DNA of 64,000 nt from an uncultured bacterium (GTDB lineage Bacteria; Edwardsbacteria; AC1; EtOH8), in NCBI GenBank assembly GCA_937863685.1, contig CALMGM010000012.1, positions 65,816-129,815 on the forward strand, written 5' to 3'. The position numbers and the translations under genes are program-made. Shown here piece after piece: positions 1 to 7,660 of the stretch. Numbering within the stretch: position 1 is the stretch's first letter; each line of letters opens with the position of its first letter. The notes under the pieces are model-generated. The model was not told the origin of the DNA, did no database searches, and saw nothing but the letters and a program-made list of their open reading frames with translations.

Positions 1-291
1 TATCTGGCGCACCTTGTTCCACACCTCCCGTTCGAAAGGAGTGGCCCCCCTCAGATCCAGCTGGTAATTGAAATCCACCTGAAGCCCTGCGAAATACCCG
101 GCCAGATCAACATATATATCCTGGAATTTTTCGGGATCCTCCCGGAAACGGCACCGGTATCGGGACCCCAGCTCCTGGAGATGTGATCCCAGGTCGTGCT
201 CCCCCAGCACCACCGAAAACAGCCCGGCCCGGGTGGATGACAGCATCACCTTTCCCAGCGGCAGATCGTATTGGCAGTAGTATATATCCAT
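1..291 (-). CDS. ogt: Methylated-DNA--protein-cysteine methyltransferase, 3' part outside the window
   Basis: Repairs O6-alkylguanine (and O4-alkylthymine) by irreversible transfer of the alkyl group to its own cysteine. The visible N-terminal 97 residues begin MDIYYCQYDLPLGKVMLS and reach the family-typical block LRGATPFEREVWNKVRQI, which precedes the active-site PCHR motif in this family. That motif lies left of the window, so catalytic competence cannot be judged. The ATG at 291 directly abuts the uvrC stop codon with no spacer, so the gene is translationally coupled to uvrC. It forms the tail of a DNA-repair run on the minus strand. Confidence 0.9.
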   Translation of the reverse strand, partial: MDIYYCQYDLPLGKVMLSSTRAGLFSVVLGEHDLGSHLQELGSRYRCRFREDPEKFQDIYVDLAGYFAGLQVDFNYQLDLRGATPFEREVWNKVRQI

Positions 292-2082
292 CTATTTCCT
301 TTTAAGCTCCCGGCGGATCAGAGCAGCAGTTTTGGCGCCGACCACCGCGGCCAGCTCCTCCCGGCCGGCCTGGGAGATGCGCTTTACCGAACCGAATCTT
401 TTAAGCAGTTTCCCGGCAGTGGCCGGGCCGATCCCCTTGACGGCATTCAGTCTGCCGCTTCCGATGCGCCTGGATCTGAGGGCGTGATGGTATCTCTGGG
501 CAAAGCGGTGGGCTTCGTCGCGCAGCTGCTGCATAAGATGCAGACCGGATGAGTTCCTGGGAAGGCTGGTCACGCTTCCGTCCTCCAGGTACAACTCCTC
601 CATTCTTTTGGCCAGCCCGGCCATGATCATATTATAGCCTTTTTCCCGTTTCAATTGCAAGACGGCGTTCAGCTGGGGCAGCCCGCCATCAACCAGGATC
701 AGATCGGGCAGGTCCGATTTATTCTCCCGGATATGTTCCAAGTACCGTTCCACCGTCTCCCGGATCATGGCCGGATCGTCGGGCCCGGGGCTGCGCATTT
801 TAAAATGGCGATAACCCGATTTAAGGGGCCGTCCGTCCTTGAAACAGACAGCCGAACCCACGCTGTCGGTCCCGGAGATGTGTGAGATGTCGAAGGCCGC
901 CACCAATCGGGGAAGTTTTTCCAGGGCCAGGGCCTGCTGGACCTCAATAAGCGGCTTGGCCGTTCGGGTGTTCAATTTTTCCCGGCCGGCCGCCAGCTCT
1001 TCCATCTTGCTTTGAAGCTGCTTCCGCGCGAAGGACAGCAACTTCCTTTCCGTGTGGTTCGAAGGCTGCTTGAGGGACACCCCGGTGCCTTTGAAATTGC
1101 GCATTACGGCTTCCAGGAGTGCCCGGTCCCGGGGAATGGTCTCCATAATCATATTGTCGGGAATGGTGAGTGAGCTCAGATAATGCTGGGAAATGAATGA
1201 CGACAAAAGTTCGGGATCGCTTGCCGCCAAGGGATCTTCAATCGCCCGGTCATATCTGGCCACCAGCCTTCCGTCCCGGAAAGACAGCACCGTGAAGATC
1301 GCCTGTCTTTTTGATCTGGCCAAGGCGATGAAATCGGCATCGATCTCCCCGGGGATGATAATCTTCTGTCTGGCAGTGACCCTCTCCAGGTTTTGCAGCT
1401 GGTCCCGCCAGTGGGCAGCCTGCTCGAAATCAAGATCTCGGGCTGCGGCATCACGCAAGGTTTCCAGCTCGCGGACCAGCTCCCGGTTCCGCCCCGAAAC
1501 AAACTTGACGATGGCTTCCACCATCGTCCGGTATTCCCCGGGGCTTACCTTGCCCTGGCAGGGGGCCAGGCAGCGCCCTATCTGGTGGTTAAGACAGGGC
1601 CGGAAGGGTTTTTTGCCGGGAAGCTGATGATGGCAGGTCCTGACGGGAAATATCTGTTTGACCAAAGCCAAGGTCCTGTTCAGGGCTGTGCCGTCGGTGT
1701 ATGGGCCAAAGAGCCGCGAGCCGTCCTGGTCTAAATTACGGGTGGAGAAGATCCTGGGGTATGGCTCATCGGTTATCTTTATCCAGGGAAATTTCTTGTC
1801 ATCCTTCAAAAGAATGTTGTACTTGGGCTGCCGCTTCTTGACCAGCTCAGCCTCAAGGATGAGCGCCTCCGGTTCGGAATCGGTGACAATGTACTCGATA
1901 TCGTTCGATTGTGCCAGCAGCTTTTTCTCTTTGATATCTTCGGTGCTCCGGAAATGCCCCAGGACCCGGTCCCTGATATTCTTGGCCTTGCCAATGTACA
2001 GGTCCTCCCCGGCGAAGCCCTTGAAAATGTACACTCCGGGCTGTTCCGGGAGTTTGCCGGTTATTTCCTGCGGGTTCATCAT
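292..2082 (-). CDS. uvrC: UvrABC system protein C
   Basis: Dual-incision endonuclease subunit of nucleotide excision repair, acting with UvrA and UvrB. About 596 residues, close to the usual 600. The N-terminus carries the GIY-YIG domain (GVYIFKG...LYIGKAKNIRDRV, about residues 15-45), which makes the 3' incision. A UVR motif (DFEQAAHWRDQL, about 215) should contact UvrB. A UvrC RNase H-like domain follows (FDISHISGTDSVGS), then helix-hairpin-helix motifs near the end (VKGIGPATAGKLLKRFGS). I chose ATG 2082 (MMNPQEITGKLP) because an upstream in-frame ATG at 2157 lies inside the preceding SRAP gene. Five bases separate it from that gene, suggesting co-transcription. Confidence 0.96.
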   Translation of the reverse strand: MMNPQEITGKLPEQPGVYIFKGFAGEDLYIGKAKNIRDRVLGHFRSTEDIKEKKLLAQSNDIEYIVTDSEPEALILEAELVKKRQPKYNILLKDDKKFPWIKITDEPYPRIFSTRNLDQDGSRLFGPYTDGTALNRTLALVKQIFPVRTCHHQLPGKKPFRPCLNHQIGRCLAPCQGKVSPGEYRTMVEAIVKFVSGRNRELVRELETLRDAAARDLDFEQAAHWRDQLQNLERVTARQKIIIPGEIDADFIALARSKRQAIFTVLSFRDGRLVARYDRAIEDPLAASDPELLSSFISQHYLSSLTIPDNMIMETIPRDRALLEAVMRNFKGTGVSLKQPSNHTERKLLSFARKQLQSKMEELAAGREKLNTRTAKPLIEVQQALALEKLPRLVAAFDISHISGTDSVGSAVCFKDGRPLKSGYRHFKMRSPGPDDPAMIRETVERYLEHIRENKSDLPDLILVDGGLPQLNAVLQLKREKGYNMIMAGLAKRMEELYLEDGSVTSLPRNSSGLHLMQQLRDEAHRFAQRYHHALRSRRIGSGRLNAVKGIGPATAGKLLKRFGSVKRISQAGREELAAVVGAKTAALIRRELKRK

Positions 2083-2087
2083 AAAAC

Positions 2088-2750
2088 TCAAACAGGTTGA
2101 ATGCATTGGATGGAATCGTTCCGGGGAAAATTGACCAGGGGGGCCACCGGATGGCATTCCAGATCCCCCGAAGGATAGGGCCGGAGCAGGGCGCCGAGGG
2201 CTTTTCCGTCGAAAACCCCGCTGTCCAGCCAGAGACCGTAGTCCTTTCGGGCGACAATGACCGGCATCCGGTCATGGATGGGACGCATCAGGGAATTGGC
2301 CCCGGTGGTGACGATGGTGCAGCTGCTGATCAGGCGGCCGTCCGGTCCCCGCCATGATTCGTACAAGCCGGCCAGGCCCATCGGCAAGCGGTTCCCCAAA
2401 TAGAAATAATGGGGAATTTTTTCCGCTCGGCTCCACTCATAAAAACCGTCGGCAATGACCAGGCAGCGTTTGCTCCGGAAGGGATTTTTAAAACTGGGTT
2501 TTTCGGCCAGGGTCTCGGCCCGGGCGTTGATCGTCATGTACCCTGTTTTTTCATCCTTGGCCCAGGGCGGGATCAGGCCCCAGCGGAATGCCTCTACTGT
2601 TCTCCGGTCTCTCATGACCACCGCAGCTATCTGGTCCCCCGGGGCGATATTATAACTGGGCTCCAGCAGAAAGGATATGTCTGCCAGCCCGCAATCGAAT
2701 TCCCCGGCGATCTCCTCCCCGCCGCTTTTTCTCACAAATCTTCCGCACAT
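2088..2750 (-). CDS. SRAP/YedK (HMCES) family abasic-site processing protein
   Basis: SOS-response-associated peptidase family; known members form a thiazolidine crosslink to abasic sites in single-stranded DNA through Cys2 and protect the replication fork. Seen here: 220 residues starting MCGRFVRKS with the required Cys2 exposed after Met removal, the conserved NARAETLAEKPSFKNPF block (about residue 72 on), the IADGFYEWS motif carrying the conserved glutamate, and the RPIHDRMPVI motif carrying the conserved histidine. It lies upstream of uvrC with a 5-base gap, and umuDC lies further upstream, consistent with a damage-response function. Confidence 0.95.
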   Translation of the reverse strand: MCGRFVRKSGGEEIAGEFDCGLADISFLLEPSYNIAPGDQIAAVVMRDRRTVEAFRWGLIPPWAKDEKTGYMTINARAETLAEKPSFKNPFRSKRCLVIADGFYEWSRAEKIPHYFYLGNRLPMGLAGLYESWRGPDGRLISSCTIVTTGANSLMRPIHDRMPVIVARKDYGLWLDSGVFDGKALGALLRPYPSGDLECHPVAPLVNFPRNDSIQCIQPV

Positions 2751-2824
2751 AATTTTCGGAAATATATCATTGGGGTTCTGTGACAGTGTTCTCCCGGTAC
2801 CGTTTGATTCTATACTAAAGAGCC

Positions 2825-3913
2825 CTATAGATCGTTTCGTCGCGCCCGGATCTCGGTCATGATCTCCAAAGATTTACGCTCCGCTTTGAGATCGCCGATC
2901 TGCCTAGAGATTTCCAGGCTACGAAGGGCATATTTCTCGGCCCGCTCAAAATCCTGCATCTTAAGCAGTACCTCGGCAATGTTTGTCAGATCGGCCTGCA
3001 GGCCCGCCTTATCTCCCAACTGGTTGTCGATCTCCAGGCCTTTTTCAAAATATGTCAGGGCCGTTGCAAGATCGCCTTTATCCTGATGAATGGTCCCGAT
3101 ATTGAAGATCGCCAGTCCGGCGGTTCTGATGTCGCCAAGTTTTCCGGCCATGTCCAGCTGCTTTTGATAATATTCAAGGGCCTGGTCATAATCCTTGTAT
3201 TCGCAGTAGACATTGCCGATATTGCCCAGGGCGACGGCAACGCTTTGCTTATCTCCCAGCTTTTCCGATATCTCCCAATGTTGTTGATAAAATTTAAGCG
3301 CCCGGTCATGAAAACCCTGGCTGTAGTATACGTTACCGAGGTTGCCCGCGCAGGCCCCCACCTGCCAAAGGCTATTATTTGTGTTCGATCGGCCCATCTG
3401 TATCAGATATATTTCTTCCGCTTCGGGATAGCGTCCCCAATTCCAGAGGACCACCCCGATGTTGTTCAAAGCGCGGAAAATCAAATTCGGGTCGGCTGCT
3501 TCCTCGGCGGCCGGCAGTGACATCCTGTAAAATTCCATGGCCTTTTCGAACTGGCCCTTGGACCAGTAAACCGTGCCCAAATTGCTGAGTATCCCGGCCA
3601 AAAGGCTCCAATCCCCGATCTCCTTAATTATGGCAAGAGATCTTTCCCTCAATTCCAGGGCTTCCTCATACTGCCCGCGCTTGGTCAGGATGGTTGCCAA
3701 GCCGTCCCTGGCTTGTGCGGAAATGCGCTGATCGGAATTCGCATCTCCCCAAACCAGGCACTTTCTGTATATTGCTTCAGCCGGGCCCCATTGGCCGGTC
3801 AGGCTGTATATCTCGGCCTTGCGCTTAAAAAGCGGAAACGGGAAATATCTTGTTTGAGCATTTTCCCCAGAGCCTTCATGCCACAATAAACCGATTTTAT
3901 ACTTACGATCCAA
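2825..3913 (-). CDS. Free-standing tetratricopeptide-repeat protein
   Basis: About 362 residues made almost wholly of TPR units with a period near 40 residues, repeated as GNIGNVYxxxxDYDQALEYYQKxLxxxxxLGD. No enzymatic domain, signal peptide or membrane segment is visible. The unit type is that of Rap/LGN-like TPRs, often attached to kinases or cyclases, so this may be a detached scaffold or a relic of a larger signalling protein. The start is TTG at 3913, preceded by a CGGAG ribosome-binding site at a good distance; no in-frame ATG gives a better N-terminus. It lies about 95 bases downstream of a 45-residue peptide gene and resembles the TPR protein at 52375-53841. Function unknown. Confidence 0.8.
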   Translation of the reverse strand: MDRKYKIGLLWHEGSGENAQTRYFPFPLFKRKAEIYSLTGQWGPAEAIYRKCLVWGDANSDQRISAQARDGLATILTKRGQYEEALELRERSLAIIKEIGDWSLLAGILSNLGTVYWSKGQFEKAMEFYRMSLPAAEEAADPNLIFRALNNIGVVLWNWGRYPEAEEIYLIQMGRSNTNNSLWQVGACAGNLGNVYYSQGFHDRALKFYQQHWEISEKLGDKQSVAVALGNIGNVYCEYKDYDQALEYYQKQLDMAGKLGDIRTAGLAIFNIGTIHQDKGDLATALTYFEKGLEIDNQLGDKAGLQADLTNIAEVLLKMQDFERAEKYALRSLEISRQIGDLKAERKSLEIMTEIRARRNDL

Positions 3914-3958
3914 TTAAACTCCGATTTTGTGCTAAGGTATTTTAGGGATTGCAAAACG

Positions 3959-3992
3959 GAAAGCGGTGATTACAAGAATAATCACCGCTTTC
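3959..3992 (-). terminator. Hairpin terminator after the 45-residue peptide gene
   Basis: A perfect 14-bp inverted repeat (GAAAGCGGTGATTA arm, 6-base loop) lies 17 bases downstream of the small peptide stop. On the minus strand it is followed by CGTTTTGC, a short T run. It separates the peptide transcript from the TPR gene and may be only partly efficient. Confidence 0.75.
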
Positions 3993-4008
3993 AATGAAAC
4001 CATTCACA

Positions 4009-4146
4009 TTATAAATTAGAATACTTAATCCGGCCGGGTCTTAAGGGATCATCCGAGTTACCGTAGCCTAACTCGTAGTCGTATTGATATCCTTCCCCAT
4101 CCTGGCCAACAATCTCTTTCAATTCATTCAGCCCCAGTATTTTCAT
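4009..4146 (-). CDS. 45-residue acidic, tyrosine-rich peptide; possible RiPP precursor or signalling peptide
   Basis: Encodes a 45-residue peptide that begins MKILGLNELKEIVGQ and continues into a Gly/Tyr/Asp-rich half (GYQYDYELGYG), ending in RIKYSNL. No signal peptide or membrane helix is visible. The first 14 residues resemble double-glycine-type leaders of bacteriocins and other secreted peptides (pattern LxxxELxxIxG), except that Q rather than G/A/S follows the glycine. Reality as a gene is supported by an excellent ribosome-binding site (AAGGAGGTG, about 6 bases before ATG), a near-consensus promoter 40 bases upstream and a strong hairpin after the stop. No modification enzyme or peptide exporter lies next to it. 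I do not recognise a family; the function is open. Confidence 0.75.
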   Translation of the reverse strand: MKILGLNELKEIVGQDGEGYQYDYELGYGNSDDPLRPGRIKYSNL

Positions 4147-4185
4147 AATACACACCTCCTTCCGAACGATCTATGAATTGGCTGT

Positions 4186-4214
4186 ATGATAGCAAAAATC
4201 ATAATGTTTGTCAA
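4186..4214 (-). promoter_or_regulatory. Near-consensus sigma-70-type promoter for the 45-residue peptide gene
   Basis: On the minus strand, TTGACA (4214-4209) is separated by exactly 17 bases from TATCAT (4191-4186). This is the best promoter match I noticed in the window. It lies 39 bases upstream of the peptide start codon, in the AT-rich gap behind umuC. Confidence 0.8.
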
Positions 4215-4299
4215 CGGTTATTCGGTATCGCAGATTACGGATCTTTCATATTTTATTCCTTTGATTTCAATGACCCCGCAGGGAGCCAACCGGATATTA

Positions 4300-5583
4300 T
4301 CACCGATCAGGTTCTTGGGCCTGGGCCACCGGCAGGTCGGCCCAGCTGGTGGTGTATCTGGGCGACAATTTCAACTGGCGCATCTTCCACGGCCGGTCCG
4401 CCCCCTGGGCCGCATAAAAGACGGTGTTCCGGCCCCGAGACCGGTTGATCCTGTCCACCGCCCGCATGACAGCCTGCTTTTGCTCCGTGCCTTCCCGGCC
4501 GCCCTCCATATCCAGCTGCACCTGATTGTCCGGCACCAGCCCGCTGAACATGACCCCGGCCCGCTTAAAATTGTATCCTGGTTTGAAGATCTTGTCCAGC
4601 GCGCCAGCGGCGCATTTTATCAGGTCGGGAGTATAGCTGGAGGCCGCCGGCAGCCCCTGGGTGAAAAAGTTATTGTATTGGGGTTCGTCGCGGAAACTGC
4701 TGGTTTCGATGAACACATGGACGTAGGCGGCAGCCGATCCCTGTCGTCTGAGTTTTTCGGCCGAGGCCGCGGTGAAGGAGGCCACCGCCTGGCCCAGCTC
4801 GATCCGGTCCCGGATCGGCTTGCCGAATGACCGGGATGTCAACAGGGACTTTCTGGGGCGGGTAAAATGCTCCAGTCCTATGCAGGGCTCCCCCTTCAGT
4901 TCGGTGACGGTCCGCAATCCGGTCACCGTCATGTTCTGCTTGATCCAGCGGTCGCTTTTTCCCGCCAACTGCCGGGCGTTATGAATGCCATGCCGGTTGA
5001 GTAATTTGGCGTACCGGAACCCCACCCCCCAGATATCCTTGACCGCCAGCCTCTCCAGGCAATCATTCAGAGCGGGATCCCGGAAAAGATTGAGCACCCC
5101 TTTGGAGTCGGGCATCCTTTTGGCGAGCTTGTTGGCGGCCTTGGCCAGGGTCTTGGTCGGCCCCAGGCCGACCGTCACCGGTATCCCGGTCCATTGCCGG
5201 ACGGTGCGGCGGATCTCCCGGGCACAGTTTTCTATCTGCCCCGCCGTTCCGGACAGGGACAGAAAGGCCTCGTCTATGGAATATATCTCCATCTGCGGAG
5301 AGAACTGCTTCAGGGTCTCCATCACCCGGTTGGACATGTCGCCGTACAGGGTGAAATTGGCCGAGAACACCTGAATGCCGTGCCGGTCTATCAGTTCCTG
5401 CTGCTCAAAAAAGGGCTCTCCCATCCTGATCCCGGCGACCTTGGCCTCTTCGGAGCGGGCGATGATGCAACCGTCGTTGTTGGAGAGCACCACCACCGGA
5501 AGTTTGGCCAGGCGGGGATCGAACACCCTTTCGCAGGAGGCGTAGAAGTTGTTGCAGTCCACCAGGGCAAAGGCCGTCTCCAT
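4300..5583 (-). CDS. umuC: DNA polymerase V catalytic subunit (Y-family translesion polymerase)
   Basis: Error-prone polymerase that copies past DNA lesions once activated by processed UmuD and RecA. The 427 residues match full-length UmuC. Catalytic acidic residues are visible: Asp9 in ALVDCNNFYASCERVF, and Asp104 and Glu105 in YSIDEAFLSL. The thumb/HhH region (KDIWGVGFRYAKLLNRHGI) and the little-finger domain follow. A C-terminal DUF4113-type block (WKMRQLKLSPRYTTSWADLP) marks it as UmuC rather than DinB. It lies 5 bases after umuD, as in classical umuDC operons. Confidence 0.96.
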   Translation of the reverse strand: METAFALVDCNNFYASCERVFDPRLAKLPVVVLSNNDGCIIARSEEAKVAGIRMGEPFFEQQELIDRHGIQVFSANFTLYGDMSNRVMETLKQFSPQMEIYSIDEAFLSLSGTAGQIENCAREIRRTVRQWTGIPVTVGLGPTKTLAKAANKLAKRMPDSKGVLNLFRDPALNDCLERLAVKDIWGVGFRYAKLLNRHGIHNARQLAGKSDRWIKQNMTVTGLRTVTELKGEPCIGLEHFTRPRKSLLTSRSFGKPIRDRIELGQAVASFTAASAEKLRRQGSAAAYVHVFIETSSFRDEPQYNNFFTQGLPAASSYTPDLIKCAAGALDKIFKPGYNFKRAGVMFSGLVPDNQVQLDMEGGREGTEQKQAVMRAVDRINRSRGRNTVFYAAQGADRPWKMRQLKLSPRYTTSWADLPVAQAQEPDR

Positions 5584-5588
5584 ATGGG

Positions 5589-6053
5589 CTACACCGAATG
5601 GATCACATGCACCACCACCCCCCAGATGTCGAAATCCATCTCCGGGGTGATCTCCAGGTCCCGATATTCCGGGTTCTCGGCGGCCAGAAAGGTCCGGTCC
5701 TTTTTCCGGCGCAGGCGTTTGACTGTCAGTTCGCCGTTGACCACCGCCACCACGATCTTCCGGTCGGCCGGCTCCAGGGCCCGGTCCACGATCAGCACGT
5801 CGCCGGAATGGATCCCGGCCTGGATCATGGAATTGCCCTGGACCCTGACGAAGAAAGTGGCTGCCGGGTGCCGGATCAGGTGCTCGTTGAGGTCCAGCTT
5901 CTTGTCCAGGAAATCATCGGCCGGCGATGGAAAGCCGGCCGCGATGCTGGCCAGGTACAGCGGCAGTTTCAGCCTGTCCCGGGATTGAAAGCCGAACAGC
6001 TTCACTTGGGGCTGGTGGCGTTTGGTCTTGGTTCTCATCAAATGACTCATCAT
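5589..6053 (-). CDS. umuD: UmuD-like S24 autopeptidase, DNA polymerase V subunit
   Basis: LexA-fold self-cleaving protein whose processed form combines with UmuC. It has 154 residues from the first ATG, with alternative starts at codons 2 and 6. The cleavage site Ala39-Gly40 (SIAAGFPSP), the nucleophile Ser75 (VQGNSMIQAGI) and the general base Lys112 (VNGELTVKRL) are all in place. The upstream gap of about 160 bases separates it from the divergent tldD operon. I could not identify a convincing LexA box there, although SOS-type induction would be expected for this pair. Confidence 0.95.
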   Translation of the reverse strand: MMSHLMRTKTKRHQPQVKLFGFQSRDRLKLPLYLASIAAGFPSPADDFLDKKLDLNEHLIRHPAATFFVRVQGNSMIQAGIHSGDVLIVDRALEPADRKIVVAVVNGELTVKRLRRKKDRTFLAAENPEYRDLEITPEMDFDIWGVVVHVIHSV

Positions 6054-6159
6054 GGGTTCATACGATCGATTTAGAATATATCATTTATCCGGCCGGCTTT
6101 CAAGAGGAATTATACCGGCGGAGGTTTGCCGCTTCCCTAAGAAATAAATCAGGTTATTA

Positions 6160-6189
6160 TTGATAAAATCATGCGTTTTATGTTATATT
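6160..6189 (+). promoter_or_regulatory. Putative sigma-70 promoter for the tldD-pyr operon
   Basis: TTGATA (6160-6165) and TATATT (6184-6189) with an 18-base spacer lie about 30 bases before the tldD start, in the AT-rich gap between divergent umuD and tldD. It is the only good match in this gap for the rightward genes, which then run without clear gaps to pyrE. Confidence 0.55.
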
Positions 6190-6220
6190 TATTGTTCAAG
6201 AGAATTTTGTGGAGAAGATA

Positions 6221-7660
6221 ATGAAGTCATTCGCCCAAAAGGTGATCGCCGGCCTGCCCTCCAAGGGAATAGAATACGCCGATGTCCGGGTGCTGCGCTC
6301 CCGGCAGCAGAATATATCCACCAAGAACGGAACGGTGGAATCGGCCACCAATTCCGCCGAACAGGGCTTCGGGCTCCGGGTGCTGATCGGCGGGGCCTGG
6401 GGATTTGCCTCCAGTTCCAAGCTGGAGACGCCGGAGATAAACAAGGTGATCCGGCTGGCAGTGAAGATCGCCCGGGCTTCCGCCCTGGCTTCCGGCCAGC
6501 CCGCGGAGCTGTCCCCTTTGAAAAGACAACGGGGCAGTTATAAGACCAAGGTCCTGCAGGATCCCTTCAAGGTGCCCCTGGAACAGAAGATCTCCCTGCT
6601 GCTGGAGGCCGACACGATCCTGCGCCGGAATCCCGATATAAAAGTGGCCCGGGGCAGTCTGTGGTTCTACCAGGAGGACAAGGTGTTTGCTTCCACCGAA
6701 GGCAGCCTGCTGTCCCAGGAGACCACCGAATCCGGAGGAGAGATCAGCGCTCTGGCGGTGGACGGCCCGGAGGTCCAGATCAGGACCTACCCCAACATGG
6801 GCGGCGACACCGGCCAGGCTGGATACGAGTTCATCGAAAAGATGGACCTGGCAGGCAACGCCGGGAAGATATCCCGCGAAGCTTCATTGCTTCTCAAGGC
6901 TCCTTCCTGCCCGGCCAGGAAAAGCACCATCATCATCGCCACCAACCAACTGGCCCTCCAGGTGCACGAATCGATCGGGCACCCCATCGAACTGGACCGG
7001 GTCTACGGCACCGAGGCGGCCTACGCCGGCACCAGTTTTTTGACCACCGAAAAGCTGAACCGTCTGCGGTACGGATCACAAATCGTCAACGTCAATGCCG
7101 ACGCCACGGTTCCCGGGGGGCTGGGGACCTTCGGCTGGGATGACGAGGGTGTTCCGGCCCAGAAAGTGCCCATCATAAGCAGCGGACTGTTCACCGGATA
7201 CCTCAGCTCCCGGGAGACGGCCTCCCGGCTGGGGCTGGCATCGGGCGGCGCCATGCGGGCCGACGGCTGGAATCGGATCCCCCTGATCCGGATGACCAAC
7301 ATCAATCTAGAGCCGGGAAGCTGGGATTACGATGCATTGCTGGCCGACACCGACGACGGAGTGCTGTTCGACACCACCAAGACCTGGAGTATTGACGACA
7401 AGCGGCTTAATTTCCAATTCACCACCGAGATTGCCTGGCAGATCAAGGGCGGCAGGCTGACCGGACTGATATACAAAAATCCCACCTATACCGGGATGAC
7501 GCCGGAGTTCTGGAATTCCTGCGACGCCGTCTGCAACCGCAGCTCCTGGCATTTGTGGGGTATTCCCAACTGCGGCAAGGGCCAGCCCGGGCAGACCGCC
7601 CATGTCGGGCACGGAGTATCTCCCGCCAGGTTCCGCAATGTAAGGATAGGAGTGTCTTGA
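6221..7660 (+). CDS. tldD: TldD/PmbA-family metalloprotease, TldD type
   Basis: TldD forms a heterodimer with TldE/PmbA that degrades or matures small peptides such as microcin B17 and the CcdA antitoxin. The N-terminal region (YADVRVLRSRQQNISTKNG) is typical. The zinc motif is visible as HESIGHPIELDRVYG at about residues 249-263 (HExxxH), which distinguishes TldD from TldE. 479 residues from the ATG at 6221, chosen over an upstream GTG because GGAG lies 6 bases before it. No TldE partner is in the window. It is the first gene of a rightward run into the pyr genes. Confidence 0.93.
   Translation: MKSFAQKVIAGLPSKGIEYADVRVLRSRQQNISTKNGTVESATNSAEQGFGLRVLIGGAWGFASSSKLETPEINKVIRLAVKIARASALASGQPAELSPLKRQRGSYKTKVLQDPFKVPLEQKISLLLEADTILRRNPDIKVARGSLWFYQEDKVFASTEGSLLSQETTESGGEISALAVDGPEVQIRTYPNMGGDTGQAGYEFIEKMDLAGNAGKISREASLLLKAPSCPARKSTIIIATNQLALQVHESIGHPIELDRVYGTEAAYAGTSFLTTEKLNRLRYGSQIVNVNADATVPGGLGTFGWDDEGVPAQKVPIISSGLFTGYLSSRETASRLGLASGGAMRADGWNRIPLIRMTNINLEPGSWDYDALLADTDDGVLFDTTKTWSIDDKRLNFQFTTEIAWQIKGGRLTGLIYKNPTYTGMTPEFWNSCDAVCNRSSWHLWGIPNCGKGQPGQTAHVGHGVSPARFRNVRIGVS

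Noticed and set aside
6054-6160. LexA/SOS operator upstream of umuD
   Set aside because: Neither the E. coli-type CTGT...ACAG nor the Bacillus-type GAAC...GTTC box is visible; the lineage may use a different operator.
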